From: an uncultured Oscillibacter sp.
Lineage (GTDB): Bacteria; Bacillota; Clostridia; Oscillospirales; Oscillospiraceae
Length of the DNA stretch: 27,003 bases
Assembly (NCBI GenBank): GCA_946183175.1
Contig: CAMHBH010000010.1
Span: 1-27,003, forward strand
Reading direction: 5' to 3'
Shown: positions 1 to 8,552 of the stretch, piece after piece
How positions within the stretch are numbered: the first letter of the stretch is position 1
Layout: each line of letters starts with the position of its first letter
The notes under the pieces: generated by a model
Databases searched by the model: none
What the model was told of the DNA's origin: nothing
The model's input: the letters and a program-made list of their open reading frames with translations, nothing else
Program-made: the position numbers and the translations under genes

Positions 1-56
1 CCACATTTGGAGCCGTCATGCCTTATTTTTTGTTCGCTTCTTTTGGGACACGCCAC
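1..56 (-). CDS. Possible start of a further gene downstream of the SDR (partial)
   Basis: Reading leftward from the SDR stop there is a GGAGG six bases before a GTG at 56-54, and the frame stays open to the window edge (18 codons). The start codon rests on the ribosome binding site alone. A competing ATG at 19-17 in another frame has a weaker AAGG. Too little is visible to assign a family. If real, it would be the second gene of the SDR operon. Confidence 0.3.
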   Translation of the reverse strand, partial: MACPKRSEQKIRHDGSKC

Positions 57-85
57 GCGCCGCCTCCTTTCCGGTTGCTTTTACG

Positions 86-886
86 TTATCCTCTGGACTT
101 GCCGCCCGAAATGTTCACGGTCGTTCCGGTGATATAGCTGGCGCGGTCGGAGACCAGGAACGCCACGAGGTTTCCTACTTCGTCGAGTTTGCCGTCGCGG
201 CCCAGGGGGATGACCTTGGTGTAGTCCGTGGACAGGTCTTCGACCTTGACGCCCCGCGTATAGGCCAAAGCCGTATTGTAAGCCGGGGTACGCAGTCCGG
301 TAGCCTCCATAATGCCGGGGGCGACGCCTACCACGCGGATATTGTAGGGGCCGAGTTCCTTCGCCCAGGAGCGGACGAGGCTGTCCCGCGCGCCGTTGGT
401 GGCCGAGTAGGCGGACTGCCCCTGCGAACCCTCTTTGCCGGATTCGGAGGACATGCCGACGATGACGCCGCCGTTGCCCTGTTTGAGCATTTGCCGCGCG
501 CAGGCCTGCGCACAGTAGACCATGCCCCGGACGTTGATGTCGAACATCTTGTCGTAGGAGTTGTCGTCGAGTTCGTATTCGGGGTGCTCGCCCTTCACGT
601 CCACCAGCAGGCGGGGCAGGTTGATTCCGGCGACGTTGACGAGCGCGTCGAGTTTGCCGTACTTCGCGACGACCGCGTCGACCATGGCCTGTACGCTCTC
701 CTTACTCGTCACGTCGCAGTGAATGCAGTACGCGCCGGAGAGCTCCTGCCCGGTCTGAACCGACACGTCCGCGATGACGGGCACGGCGTCCGCCGCCTTC
801 AGCGTCGTGACAACGTGGTTGGCAATGCCGGACGCGCCGCCCGTTACGATAATCACGCGGCCTTCCAATCCCAGCCAATTCGCCAT
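86..886 (-). CDS. SDR-family oxidoreductase, sorbitol-6-phosphate 2-dehydrogenase-like, catalytic Lys replaced
   Basis: A 266-aa classical short-chain dehydrogenase. Its start (NWLGLEGRVIIVTGGASG) and its end (SYITGTTVNISGGKSRG), with the GKEGSQGQS and VGVAPGIMEATGLRT segments between, match what I recall of Gram-positive sorbitol-6-phosphate 2-dehydrogenases (SrlD/GutF type), which oxidise sorbitol-6-P to fructose-6-P with NAD. The Rossmann motif is TGGASGIA (15-22), with Ala where TGxxxGxG has its last Gly. The NAG motif is NVAG (84-87), and the tetrad Asn is N118. The active-site motif reads Y160-S-A-T-N164, so the normally invariant YxxxK Lys is Asn (codon AAC). AAGGAG nine bases upstream supports the ATG. 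No PTS gene is visible beside it in this window. Family is certain; catalytic activity is doubtful. Confidence 0.85.
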   Translation of the reverse strand: MANWLGLEGRVIIVTGGASGIANHVVTTLKAADAVPVIADVSVQTGQELSGAYCIHCDVTSKESVQAMVDAVVAKYGKLDALVNVAGINLPRLLVDVKGEHPEYELDDNSYDKMFDINVRGMVYCAQACARQMLKQGNGGVIVGMSSESGKEGSQGQSAYSATNGARDSLVRSWAKELGPYNIRVVGVAPGIMEATGLRTPAYNTALAYTRGVKVEDLSTDYTKVIPLGRDGKLDEVGNLVAFLVSDRASYITGTTVNISGGKSRG

Positions 887-940
887 AATTTATCGCTCCT
901 TCTCCGTGTATTTCGGGGATGTTTCCCAAAGCCTGAGCTT

Positions 941-974
941 ATTATACGGGAAAGGCGGCGCTGTTTAAGTCAAT
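941..974 (-). promoter_or_regulatory. Likely promoter of the SDR gene
   Basis: A perfect TATAAT lies on the minus strand (941-946), giving a 5' UTR of about 48 nt. The nearest TTGACT (969-974) is 22 bases away, longer than the usual 16-18, so the -35 is uncertain and an activator may be needed. Confidence 0.45.
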
Positions 975-1040
975 GTTTTTCCGGGGCTTTGAAAAACGTT
1001 GCAAGAGGCGGCTATTGCACGAAATTGTTGCGAACGCAAC

Positions 1041-1069
1041 TTGATTATTTTACAAGGAAGCGTTATAAT
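1041..1069 (+). promoter_or_regulatory. Orphan sigma-A promoter on the + strand
   Basis: TTGATT (1041-1046), a 17-bp spacer and a perfect TATAAT (1064-1069). It fires rightward, but the next annotated + strand gene is almost 14 kb away and everything to 14.6 kb is on the minus strand. Its product is therefore a very short ORF, a small RNA, or antisense to the end of the long minus-strand operon. Confidence 0.6.
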
Positions 1070-1095
1070 GTTTATTGGAGAAAAGAGGTGAAAAC

Positions 1096-1167
1096 TTGCG
1101 TGAAAGAAGCGTTTCGCTTCTTAGTTTTGTCATAATAATTGTTTTCCAAAGTGATTCAGATTCCTAA
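1096..1167 (+). CDS. Possible 23-codon hydrophobic peptide
   Basis: Behind the orphan promoter an AGAGG lies seven bases before a TTG that opens a 23-codon frame ending in TAA. The peptide has a basic start (RERS), a hydrophobic core (VSLLSFVIIIVF) and a polar tail (QSDSDS). This is the size and layout of small membrane peptides such as type I toxins, but I recognise no family. The TTG start and the internal hairpin (1104-1122) weaken the call. A 15-codon GTG frame at 1089 is an alternative. Confidence 0.28.
   Translation: MRERSVSLLSFVIIIVFQSDSDS
1104..1122 (+). other. 8-bp perfect stem-loop
   Basis: AAGAAGCG and CGCTTCTT flank a TTT loop and are followed by AGTTTTG. On the + strand this could be a weak intrinsic terminator about 30 nt after the orphan promoter start, or a structure inside the putative small mRNA. 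Confidence 0.5.
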
Positions 1168-1170
1168 TTA

Positions 1171-1202
1171 TTATGTGGGTTGAAATTTATGTGGGTTGAA
1201 AT
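1171..1202. repeat. Exact tandem duplication of a 16-bp unit
   Basis: TTATGTGGGTTGAAAT occurs twice head to tail with no mismatch (1171-1186 and 1187-1202) in the AT-rich spacer between the SDR gene and the long minus-strand operon. Identity suggests a recent slippage event or a two-site binding element. Confidence 0.8.
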
Positions 1203-1243
1203 CGGGGGCGGAAATTCGTTGTAACAACTCCGGAAAGCGGAAC

Positions 1244-1270
1244 CGGCGGAGAGCAAACAACTCTCCGCCG
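1244..1270 (-). terminator. Stem-loop ending the long minus-strand operon
   Basis: A perfect 10-bp stem CGGCGGAGAG / CTCTCCGCCG with a 7-nt loop begins five bases after the stop codon of the last cluster gene. The sequence after it on the minus strand is not a clean T-tract, so it may be a weak terminator or a 3'-end stabilising hairpin. Confidence 0.55.
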
Positions 1271-1274
1271 CTGT

Positions 1275-1895
1275 CTACGACCGCAAGGCTTCCCGGATGA
1301 GTTCCAGCACGTCGGGCGATTTCGATGCCGCCCGTGCCTGCGCCTGGCCGTCCCGCGCCCGCAACAGTTCCGCGAGAACGGACAGCGCGTCGCAGGAGAC
1401 CGACTTCGTGTCCCTCTCCGGCTGGCAGTCCTCCCCGGCGACGCCCTCCGCGCCCTCCGGCAGACGGTACGCCGGAACGGTGTAAACGTACATAGGCCTC
1501 CCGCCGCGCCTCCGTGGGAATGCCTCCCGGAAATCGTCATTCGAGAGCGTTTCGCCGTTGACCGTCCAGCGGTTCCCCTCACAGGGCAGTCCGCGCATGG
1601 CCTCGCCCAGAAGCTGGCGATTCCACACAGCCGGACAGCGCAACTCCGGCAGGGGCGCGGAATCGTCCGCCCTCGGGGCGTCGGAACAGAGCAGAATCCG
1701 GAAGGGCTCCGTCCGTGTGTCCGCCTGGATATCGTCCAGAACCGTTTCCCACATTTTCAACAGCGTGTCCCGGTCGGCGCGCGTCCACTCGTCGCCGTCG
1801 GCCCGGAGTACCCGGAACGGCTCCGAATCCGTCTCGCGGCAGCGCGCCTGACAACGGCCCCCGTATTGCAGTACGACTACCGTAATGACGCTCAC
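1275..1895 (-). CDS. Unknown protein, last gene of the Hsp70/HerA/patatin cluster
   Basis: A 206-aa protein I do not recognise. The chosen start is a GTG at 1895-1893 that overlaps the TGA of the preceding gene (GTGA), with GGGGAGG ten bases upstream; the frame continues upstream but there lies inside the neighbouring gene. It starts with a short beta-like hydrophobic strand (VITVVVLQYGG). A Trp/Asp/Arg-rich middle follows (about 30-125), with MYVYTVPAYRLP near 135-146, and it ends in a helical tail (SVLAELLRARD, DVLELIREALRS). There is no signal peptide or transmembrane segment. The 4-bp overlap implies translational coupling to the 260-aa protein, so the two may act as a pair. Confidence 0.75.
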   Translation of the reverse strand: MSVITVVVLQYGGRCQARCRETDSEPFRVLRADGDEWTRADRDTLLKMWETVLDDIQADTRTEPFRILLCSDAPRADDSAPLPELRCPAVWNRQLLGEAMRGLPCEGNRWTVNGETLSNDDFREAFPRRRGGRPMYVYTVPAYRLPEGAEGVAGEDCQPERDTKSVSCDALSVLAELLRARDGQAQARAASKSPDVLELIREALRS

Positions 1896-2674
1896 TGGTT
1901 CGGGCCCTCCCCGGACAGGCCGCGGCGGTAGCGCTCGACACAGGCGTCGATTTGCCCGCGCAGTACGTCCGCGCCTACATCGCCCATCTTTTGCAACAGG
2001 GCGTCTTGCAGGGACTTGTCGACGCACTCGTACTCGTAGGGGTCGTTTTCCAGACGCCCCGCGAAAAAGTCGTCCAACAGCGTGCCGTCCTCGACGCCGT
2101 TCGCCTTCAGGGACTCAATCAGCGCGTCCATGGAAAATACGTCCTTCATGCCCGACTGCGCAACGGCATTCCAGAACGCGGGCTCCAGCATGACGCCGTA
2201 CTTTTCCTCCAGGCTTCTGGCGTACAGGCCCGACGCCACGGAGGCGTATTTCAGGCGGTCGCGTTCGTCCATAGCCTCGAAAAATTCGGGCGGTTCGTCC
2301 GGAATCGCCTCCCGGACGTGGTTCAGGTACTCTTCGGTGGAATCGAAATCCTCCGGTTCCATGTCCATCTCGGCGGCGCGTTCGATTTTACGCCCCAGCG
2401 CTTCGGGGGTCTCCGTGCGCGGGATACTGTCCAGAAGCAGTCGCGCCACGGCGGGGATGACGTCCACGACGAGCGTTTTCAGGACTTCCAGCACGGGCCC
2501 CGGGGCCGGAATCCGCGCCACGAACGGTTTCAGCGCCGGGGCGATATTGGCGATAAAGCGCGTGACGCGTACCATCTGCGGACTTTTGAACGCCTTCGTA
2601 ATCGTGAGCGCCGCGTTGGTAACGCCCTCCAACAGCGCGAGAGCGCCTTCCTGAATGCCTTGCCATAATTCCAT
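1892..2674 (-). CDS. Unknown helical protein with an amphipathic N-terminus, cluster gene
   Basis: A 260-aa protein of no family I can name. Residues 1-90 are rich in Ala, Leu, Val and Pro (for example ALALLEGVTNAALTITKAF and VLKTLVVDVIPAVARLLLD), suggesting amphipathic or membrane-associated helices. Residues 95-260 are acidic and helical (EPEDFDSTEEYLNHVREAIPDE and similar). AAAGGGG lies about ten bases before the ATG. It is 21 bases downstream of the HerA-like gene and overlaps the 206-aa gene by 4 bp. The N-terminal half could insert in or lie on a membrane, like the DUF697-like protein at the other end of the cluster; that is a suggestion only. Confidence 0.8.
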   Translation of the reverse strand: MELWQGIQEGALALLEGVTNAALTITKAFKSPQMVRVTRFIANIAPALKPFVARIPAPGPVLEVLKTLVVDVIPAVARLLLDSIPRTETPEALGRKIERAAEMDMEPEDFDSTEEYLNHVREAIPDEPPEFFEAMDERDRLKYASVASGLYARSLEEKYGVMLEPAFWNAVAQSGMKDVFSMDALIESLKANGVEDGTLLDDFFAGRLENDPYEYECVDKSLQDALLQKMGDVGADVLRGQIDACVERYRRGLSGEGPNQ

Positions 2675-2695
2675 AAATGTTACCCCTTTCCAAAG

Positions 2696-5518
2696 CTACG
2701 ATTCCGAGAATACCGCCTCCAACAGAAACTTTTGCACTTTGGCCTCCGTACTCCTGCGAAAGCTGTCGACTTTGATTTCGCTTTCCCCGGCATGGCGGCA
2801 AATCCAGTCCGTCAACTGGTTTTTGTCCAGTGTCCCGCCGCGCACGAGTTCGCACAGCATAGCGCGGTCGTCCTGCGTCCGGCGCGCCCATTCCGCCGCC
2901 GTCCGCGTGTCTATTCTGGAATCCCGGTAGCCCCTGTACAGCACGACCGGGACGTTGCGGCACGCGAACAGGAACAGCGCCTCCCGCCGCTCCGGCGGCA
3001 GGCCCCGGAACGACATCGGCAACAGGATTCCGCGCCCGTCCGCGCCGCCGCCGTAGTAATACCCGATACTCTTCCGGCGGAGTTCGCTTTCCCCGACATG
3101 GTTGCTGGAAGTGTCGCCCGATTCCTGCACCTGTACCTGTACGGGCCGCTCGTAGTCCTCGGCGTAGAGAATCACGCGCCCCGTCCGCAAACTCGACAGG
3201 AAACGCTTCTGGTCGTCGCTCAGCGCAATCGAATTGCCGATTGCGTCCTTGTCGTCCTGCGCGAAAATCCGGTGTACTATCTTCGTATTCGTGTTTTTGA
3301 GCACGTCGTCGGCGAGCTTGTTCGGAATCTGGTCGGCAATCATCAGGCACACGCCGTACTTGCGGATTTCCGCCAGCATGTCCGTGAAGATTTCCACGCC
3401 CTGCTTTTTCGTCGGGGCGTCGCCCGGCTGGTACTTGCTCAACAGCCTGTGCGCCTCCTCAATCAGCAGGATTCCGGGCCGCCGCTCCCCGCTCCGCTGA
3501 TAGCGTAAACGCACCGCCTCCTGGTACCGCGACAGAATCAGCCCCATCAGAAACGACTTCTGCGCGCCGTTGCGGATGTTCTCCAATTCCAGCACGACGT
3601 TCCGGTCGAGCAGTTCCATGAAGTCCGCGGACTTCTGACAGTTCAACATCTTCCCTTTCGCGCCCAGTAACAGGCTTTGCAGTCTCGCCCGGATAGAGCC
3701 TATGTAGTCGCTTTGCAGACGCTCCGCGAACCCCTGTTCTTTCACGTTCCTGTCGACCTGCTCCAGAAGGTCGTCGAGCGTGGGGAATACCCCCGGGGAC
3801 GTGCCGCGCGGGTGTAGGTTCCTGTCCATGTCCCAGCCCTTGGCCTCGTAGCAGTTGTAGAGGGCGCTTTCGAGAATCTGCGGAATCGCGGCCTCCATGT
3901 CGAACGCGGCCTCCAGACTGGCCCGGAACGCGTCCACATGCGCGCTGATACTCTCGCCCGGAAGCAGTTCGAACGGGTTGAACCGGAACGGCGCGCCGCC
4001 CTCGTCGCCCAGCGTGAAAACAAGCGTGTCCTCCATCGTGCGGTACTCCGTCTTGGCCGGTTCGATAACCCAGAACGGAAGCCCGCTCCGCTTGATAAGC
4101 GCCTGACAGGTCGTCGTCTTGCCGCTCCCGGTCACTCCGGAAACGAAAATATGTCGGTCTAGTGTGCGCCGCGACAGGCACACGGGCGCACCCGTCGGGA
4201 CGCCGTCCTTGACCAGGTAGCCCAGCGGGATACTGTCCACGTCGGCGGTCAAAGATAGCAAGTACGCCTCCTCGCGCTGACGCTCCTCCGCACTCTTTCT
4301 CCGCTCTATGCCGCGCTCCGGCACCGTCAGCCCGAACGCGATTTCCTCGCGGACAGTCAGCCCCTGCACCTCCTTGCGCGGGAGGCCCGCAATCATGGAG
4401 AGTTCCTTCGTGGTCATCCAGTTGCTCAGCGGGAAATAGCCGTCGTTCCGTACCTGCTGGGACAACAGCGCCCGCGACAGAATTTCCGAATCGGCCATCG
4501 TCCGCCCGGGACAGAGCCGTACTTCCGGAATCCGCAAGGCCTCGACCGCGACTTGTCGCCGCGCGGCGTCGGAGAGGCGCACGGCGCGCAACGGTACCCG
4601 GTTTTCCTCGCGCCCGGAGTAGAGCGCCAGGACGGTATTTTCCAAGCGCCGCTGTACGGTCAGCGAATCGGACATGACGTAGAACGCCGTATGGAACGCG
4701 CCCTTTCCGCGCCCGTAGTCCAGGCGCTTCGCGATGACTTCGTCGATGTACTGCACCCACTGCTGGGCGCGCTTGTTCGGGGCCTCCCACGACAGAGACT
4801 CGTTTTCGGAAGAAGTCTGATTTCCGCCCGTACCGCTTGCGCGCCCTATCTGCTTATTGCTCCGCGCCGCCGGGGACAGCATTTCGTAGCCGCCGTAAAG
4901 CCTGCTCTCCACTTCCGACAACTCCCCGGCGTCCATAGCGTTGGCTATCACGAGTACCGCAAAGGCGCTCCCCTGCATGACATCCGTCAGGCGGTCGACA
5001 CTCTGAAAGCGTTCGTCGTCCTTGACGCTCCCCGGTACCCCCTCGATACGCGCAAGAAACCGGAACAACTTCACGGCGTCCACAATCTTTTGATTCTCCC
5101 CCGGTTCCAGCTTCCGGATATCGCTCCCGCGATAGTTCCCCTGTAGCCCGGCCTGCAACAGCCCCCTGCCGAGTTCCGGAATCCCGAGTTCGGGCGTCTT
5201 GCGGTCGCGCCGCGAGAGGCCGTAGTAGAAGTGTACGCCCGCGCGGTCGCCCAGAAGTAAGTACAGGAAATTCACGTCGGCGTGGCGTACTTCGCTTAAT
5301 ACGATTTCCAGCGCTTCTTTCCACGGCGCTTCCTTCTCGTAAGTAATTTTCCGGACTTCAAAGAATACCCTGTCGCGCCGCGTGTACTCGTCCTGCGCCC
5401 GGAACGATACGTCCAGATTGGATAAGCTGTACCTGTCCGGACTGCGCAACAGTTCCAGCATGTCCGTGACTTCCCGCGCGTTCGCCTCGTACTTCTCCGT
5501 AAAATTTAACAGTTTCAT
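2696..5518 (-). CDS. HerA/DUF87-type P-loop ATPase, 940 aa
   Basis: A large HerA/FtsK-superfamily ATPase. Walker A is GVTGSGKTTT near residue 462, Walker B is GILLIEEAHRLL near 685, and MIADQIPNKLADDVLKNTNT follows with the spacing typical of HerA and VirB4-type motors, which form hexameric rings that pump DNA or protein. The first 430 or so residues are a long unassigned N-terminal region. After the motor there are about 170 residues (GYYYGGGADGRG onward) of helical C-terminal extension. No nuclease, SIR2 or NurA partner is adjacent, unlike the usual HerA pairs. It sits 13 bases downstream of the Hsp70-like gene with the same strand and composition. The ATP-binding motifs look intact. The substrate is unknown. 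Confidence 0.88.
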   Translation of the reverse strand: MKLLNFTEKYEANAREVTDMLELLRSPDRYSLSNLDVSFRAQDEYTRRDRVFFEVRKITYEKEAPWKEALEIVLSEVRHADVNFLYLLLGDRAGVHFYYGLSRRDRKTPELGIPELGRGLLQAGLQGNYRGSDIRKLEPGENQKIVDAVKLFRFLARIEGVPGSVKDDERFQSVDRLTDVMQGSAFAVLVIANAMDAGELSEVESRLYGGYEMLSPAARSNKQIGRASGTGGNQTSSENESLSWEAPNKRAQQWVQYIDEVIAKRLDYGRGKGAFHTAFYVMSDSLTVQRRLENTVLALYSGREENRVPLRAVRLSDAARRQVAVEALRIPEVRLCPGRTMADSEILSRALLSQQVRNDGYFPLSNWMTTKELSMIAGLPRKEVQGLTVREEIAFGLTVPERGIERRKSAEERQREEAYLLSLTADVDSIPLGYLVKDGVPTGAPVCLSRRTLDRHIFVSGVTGSGKTTTCQALIKRSGLPFWVIEPAKTEYRTMEDTLVFTLGDEGGAPFRFNPFELLPGESISAHVDAFRASLEAAFDMEAAIPQILESALYNCYEAKGWDMDRNLHPRGTSPGVFPTLDDLLEQVDRNVKEQGFAERLQSDYIGSIRARLQSLLLGAKGKMLNCQKSADFMELLDRNVVLELENIRNGAQKSFLMGLILSRYQEAVRLRYQRSGERRPGILLIEEAHRLLSKYQPGDAPTKKQGVEIFTDMLAEIRKYGVCLMIADQIPNKLADDVLKNTNTKIVHRIFAQDDKDAIGNSIALSDDQKRFLSSLRTGRVILYAEDYERPVQVQVQESGDTSSNHVGESELRRKSIGYYYGGGADGRGILLPMSFRGLPPERREALFLFACRNVPVVLYRGYRDSRIDTRTAAEWARRTQDDRAMLCELVRGGTLDKNQLTDWICRHAGESEIKVDSFRRSTEAKVQKFLLEAVFSES

Positions 5519-5531
5519 AGCCGCCCCCGTG

Positions 5532-8500
5532 TCACAGCCTGATAGGGCTGGATTTCCATAACAGTCGCCCGTCGCGGGCGTCGTCGGGACTTTCCGCGAC
5601 CGCGCACTCGATACTATCCGGCTTCACGGCCCGGAGGTAAATGTGCCGGGTCTCGTCGACGTACTTCGGCGGAATCAGGAACTGCCGCGCTTTCGTCTCC
5701 CGGACGGACACCCCGCCCGGCATGCCCGCCGTCGGGGAAGCGGTGTAATAGATATCGAAACTCTCCTCCCCGGCGTCCCAATACTCCACCCATTCCTCGT
5801 AGGCGCTCCCCGGCGTCAGGTACGGGTGCAGACAGTCGCGCGCGTCGATGTCGCCGACCCAGTAGCGGAAACGGATTTCCTCCGCGTCCCGCTCCCGCGC
5901 CGTGTCGATGACCTTGACGCCGCTCCCGCTGCGCGTCAGCAGTAATCCCATCGCGACGCCCGTCTTGCCCGTACAGTCTGGCAGTACGGTATCGGGGTCT
6001 CCGTACTCCTGTATTTGTTTTTCCGCCTCTTCGGTGCCCAGCGGGGCGAAAATCTCAAAGAAGGATTTCGGCGGGTCTCCCCGGTAGCGCTCCCCCCAGA
6101 TTCCGCGCATACTCTCGTTTAACTCCGAAATCCGCGCGTCGATAACCTCCCGGAAAATCCCGGACTGGCTGGAATTGCCCGCTAGAAAGATGTCCATGAC
6201 GGGCGAACACTTGCGGTCGCCCTCCGCCCGCGACAGCGCGAACGACTTCACCATGTCCAGAAACTTCCGTACGCCGTCCTCAATCCGCGCGCGAATCAGT
6301 TGTAGCAGTTTCGACACGTTGACTTGAATCTCTACCTGTTTCTGCTTCCCGTTCTCGTCGAACAGCGGCAACCGTGTAATGCCCGATTCGTCGAAGTCGT
6401 AGCCGCCGCCGCTCCCCGGTTCGATGGAGTAACCGTCCTCTTCACTGCCCCTTAGCTTTCCTTCCCAGACCGGACGGAGAAGTTCCGACAACGTGCGCAA
6501 GTTGACCTGTGCCTCTAAGGTGTCGTCAATCAGGTACTCAAAGCCCGCCTCCGGCTTTATCCACGCCGGACAGGCGAATTGTACTCCCTCGCGGCGGAGT
6601 GTGTCGGCGTTGTCCCAGAACGTGCGGTAGGCCATTTCCAGAATGAGGTTTTCCCCGCCGAGGTACTCCGCGCCGCCATACGCGCAATGCTCGATAACGT
6701 ACCGGACGCCGCGCCGGTTCTCCCGGCCCTCCGGCCTCCGCCAGATTCCCAAGTCGAAATCCGACGTGCCGCCGCCGAAGTCGAACACCGCGAAGCGTAC
6801 CGGCACCTCCGGGACAATCCCGAACTGCCGCAACGCGCACACCGCGTAGGCCGCCGGTTCCGCCGCGCCTTCCTTGACGTAGAAGGCCTCCATACACTCC
6901 TCGTCGCGCAGGATACTCTCCGGTAGCGACTTCCGAAGTCCGACTTCAAAACTCCGCCGGATTTTCTCCCGGACTTCCCGCGAGTAGGACACCGGGAAAG
7001 AAAGCAGGTACTTCAAGCCGATTCTGCCCGTGCGCATGTTGTTAATGTACAGGCCGACGTAGTAGGCATAGTATACAATCGGATTCAAGTCAGGTTTGGC
7101 GCCGTCTATGGCGCAGTAGGCGGGGCCGTCGACGGTATCGGTGTCTTGAATGGTCAGGAACGGCTTCAACTTCCGGGGCTGTCCGTGCTCCTGTATGCCG
7201 CGCCTGTCCATGATTCGCACGCTCCCCCGCGAACCGCTCGCCCACTGTTTCAGCTCGCTGAAAAAGGACGGGAAATATACCGGGCCGTCACTGCCACTCA
7301 GGCCGTTGCGGATTTCCAGCGCGGTGTGCGACGTGTTCACATCGGCCCAGCGGGTCAGCGGACGCCCCCCCCGGGCGTGGAAATCCCGCAGGAAGCGCTC
7401 CAAGTCGACGAATTGCAGAACCGTCGGGTTCTCGTACTGCTGTCGGCTGACGCCGCTCCTGTAGTCGCCAGTGCCGACGCGCACGAGGTCTATGTTGCCG
7501 TCGATTTCGCGCGCGACAACCGTGCTTTTCGTGCCGAAGTCAATGCCGATTATCTCATGCCACGCAACGTCGAGTTTCGGCGGGCGCGCGTACACGGGCG
7601 CGGACAATTTGACAGTTTCCGTCGCGCCGGGGCTGCGCCGCAACAACTCCCAGAGTTCCCAGATACCGCCGTTCGGGTTTTCGAGTTTGCGCCGATTCTC
7701 CGGGGTGATGTCGGCGCGGATAAAGTCGGCTTTGAGAAGGGCGTCAAGCGCGGTATCGGCACCGGGGGCCGCCGTGGAAGTCGCGGATTCCTCCGTCACC
7801 TCGTCCGCGAGACTGGAAAGCGCCGCCCGTAATTCCTCGCCTTGAAGGGCTTTCAGCTTCTTTGTGACTACGATTTCCGTGCCGTCGACGTTCAGGAAAC
7901 CGCCCTCTATCATACGGTACATGGACTGCAAATCCGCCTTTTCCTTTTCGGAGAGACCGGAAGGAATCATAGCGTTTTTAATCACGTACCATAGGATTGG
8001 CCCCTCGACGTGGATTACATACGCTATCATGGTTTGGTACACTTTGTTTCCTCCCGGAACTGCGCGAGGGTTCTCTATGTCATACCAGACCTGCTCTGAA
8101 TTTCCGCGCACAGCAAGCGCTTTTCTACATTGGCTCTCCGGATAGTTTATAGCTGTTTTCCCCTGCGTTGTCAAGCTGTCAAGGATAAGCTGGGCTTCTT
8201 TACGAGTGGGCAGAGTACGTTCTGAAAATACAGGGAGCTTTACAGAGCCGCGAATACGGGAATATCCGGTTCCCGCCGTTCCGGTACGGTCAATCCGAAC
8301 CCCCAATTTATCACCGAGTATATCTTCCATAACAACCGTGCGGAGACCGGACGGAATCCACACGTCGTAGTTGTCAAAAAAGACATTTCCGGTGTAGACA
8401 GCGTGATGTAAGGAATCTAAAATCCGCGTGAGCGCCTCTTTCATCGCCTGCGTGTTGAGTGTGTGACTGGTTCCGGAATACTCCGCTTTCCCGTCCGCCT

Positions 8501-8540
8501 CTTCCAGCGGTATTTCGTAGACCGCGCGAATGTCGTCCAT
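5532..8540 (-). CDS. Large Hsp70/actin-fold (ASKHA) ATPase, 1002 aa
   Basis: The centre of this protein carries the Hsp70 nucleotide-binding signatures in order: phosphate-1 GIDFGTKSTVVA near residue 333, a connect-like GAAEPAAYAVCAL near 560, phosphate-2 VFDFGGGTSDFDLG near 590, and the adenosine motif DIFLAGNSSQSG near 785. The first 320 residues are an unassigned extension, and about 150 residues after the ATPase end in a beta-rich tail (WVEYWDAGEESFDIYY). It lacks an obvious DnaK substrate-binding domain and is far longer than the usual 600 aa, so it is not DnaK. A GrpE-like protein is encoded 12 bases upstream, which fits a dedicated nucleotide-exchange partner. Role unknown; probably an ATP-driven switch or client-binding component of the cluster. 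Confidence 0.88.
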   Translation of the reverse strand: MDDIRAVYEIPLEEADGKAEYSGTSHTLNTQAMKEALTRILDSLHHAVYTGNVFFDNYDVWIPSGLRTVVMEDILGDKLGVRIDRTGTAGTGYSRIRGSVKLPVFSERTLPTRKEAQLILDSLTTQGKTAINYPESQCRKALAVRGNSEQVWYDIENPRAVPGGNKVYQTMIAYVIHVEGPILWYVIKNAMIPSGLSEKEKADLQSMYRMIEGGFLNVDGTEIVVTKKLKALQGEELRAALSSLADEVTEESATSTAAPGADTALDALLKADFIRADITPENRRKLENPNGGIWELWELLRRSPGATETVKLSAPVYARPPKLDVAWHEIIGIDFGTKSTVVAREIDGNIDLVRVGTGDYRSGVSRQQYENPTVLQFVDLERFLRDFHARGGRPLTRWADVNTSHTALEIRNGLSGSDGPVYFPSFFSELKQWASGSRGSVRIMDRRGIQEHGQPRKLKPFLTIQDTDTVDGPAYCAIDGAKPDLNPIVYYAYYVGLYINNMRTGRIGLKYLLSFPVSYSREVREKIRRSFEVGLRKSLPESILRDEECMEAFYVKEGAAEPAAYAVCALRQFGIVPEVPVRFAVFDFGGGTSDFDLGIWRRPEGRENRRGVRYVIEHCAYGGAEYLGGENLILEMAYRTFWDNADTLRREGVQFACPAWIKPEAGFEYLIDDTLEAQVNLRTLSELLRPVWEGKLRGSEEDGYSIEPGSGGGYDFDESGITRLPLFDENGKQKQVEIQVNVSKLLQLIRARIEDGVRKFLDMVKSFALSRAEGDRKCSPVMDIFLAGNSSQSGIFREVIDARISELNESMRGIWGERYRGDPPKSFFEIFAPLGTEEAEKQIQEYGDPDTVLPDCTGKTGVAMGLLLTRSGSGVKVIDTARERDAEEIRFRYWVGDIDARDCLHPYLTPGSAYEEWVEYWDAGEESFDIYYTASPTAGMPGGVSVRETKARQFLIPPKYVDETRHIYLRAVKPDSIECAVAESPDDARDGRLLWKSSPIRL

Positions 8541-8552
8541 CGTATGCCCCCT

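Noticed and set aside
491..1135. A 214-codon + strand frame antisense to the SDR gene
   Set aside because: It has no ribosome binding site at its start and mirrors the codon structure of a well-recognised enzyme on the other strand.
3459..4790. A 443-codon minus-strand frame inside the HerA-like gene
   Set aside because: It is the same DNA in another frame; the protein is Arg/Gly/Ala-rich with no domain, while the main frame has intact Walker motifs.
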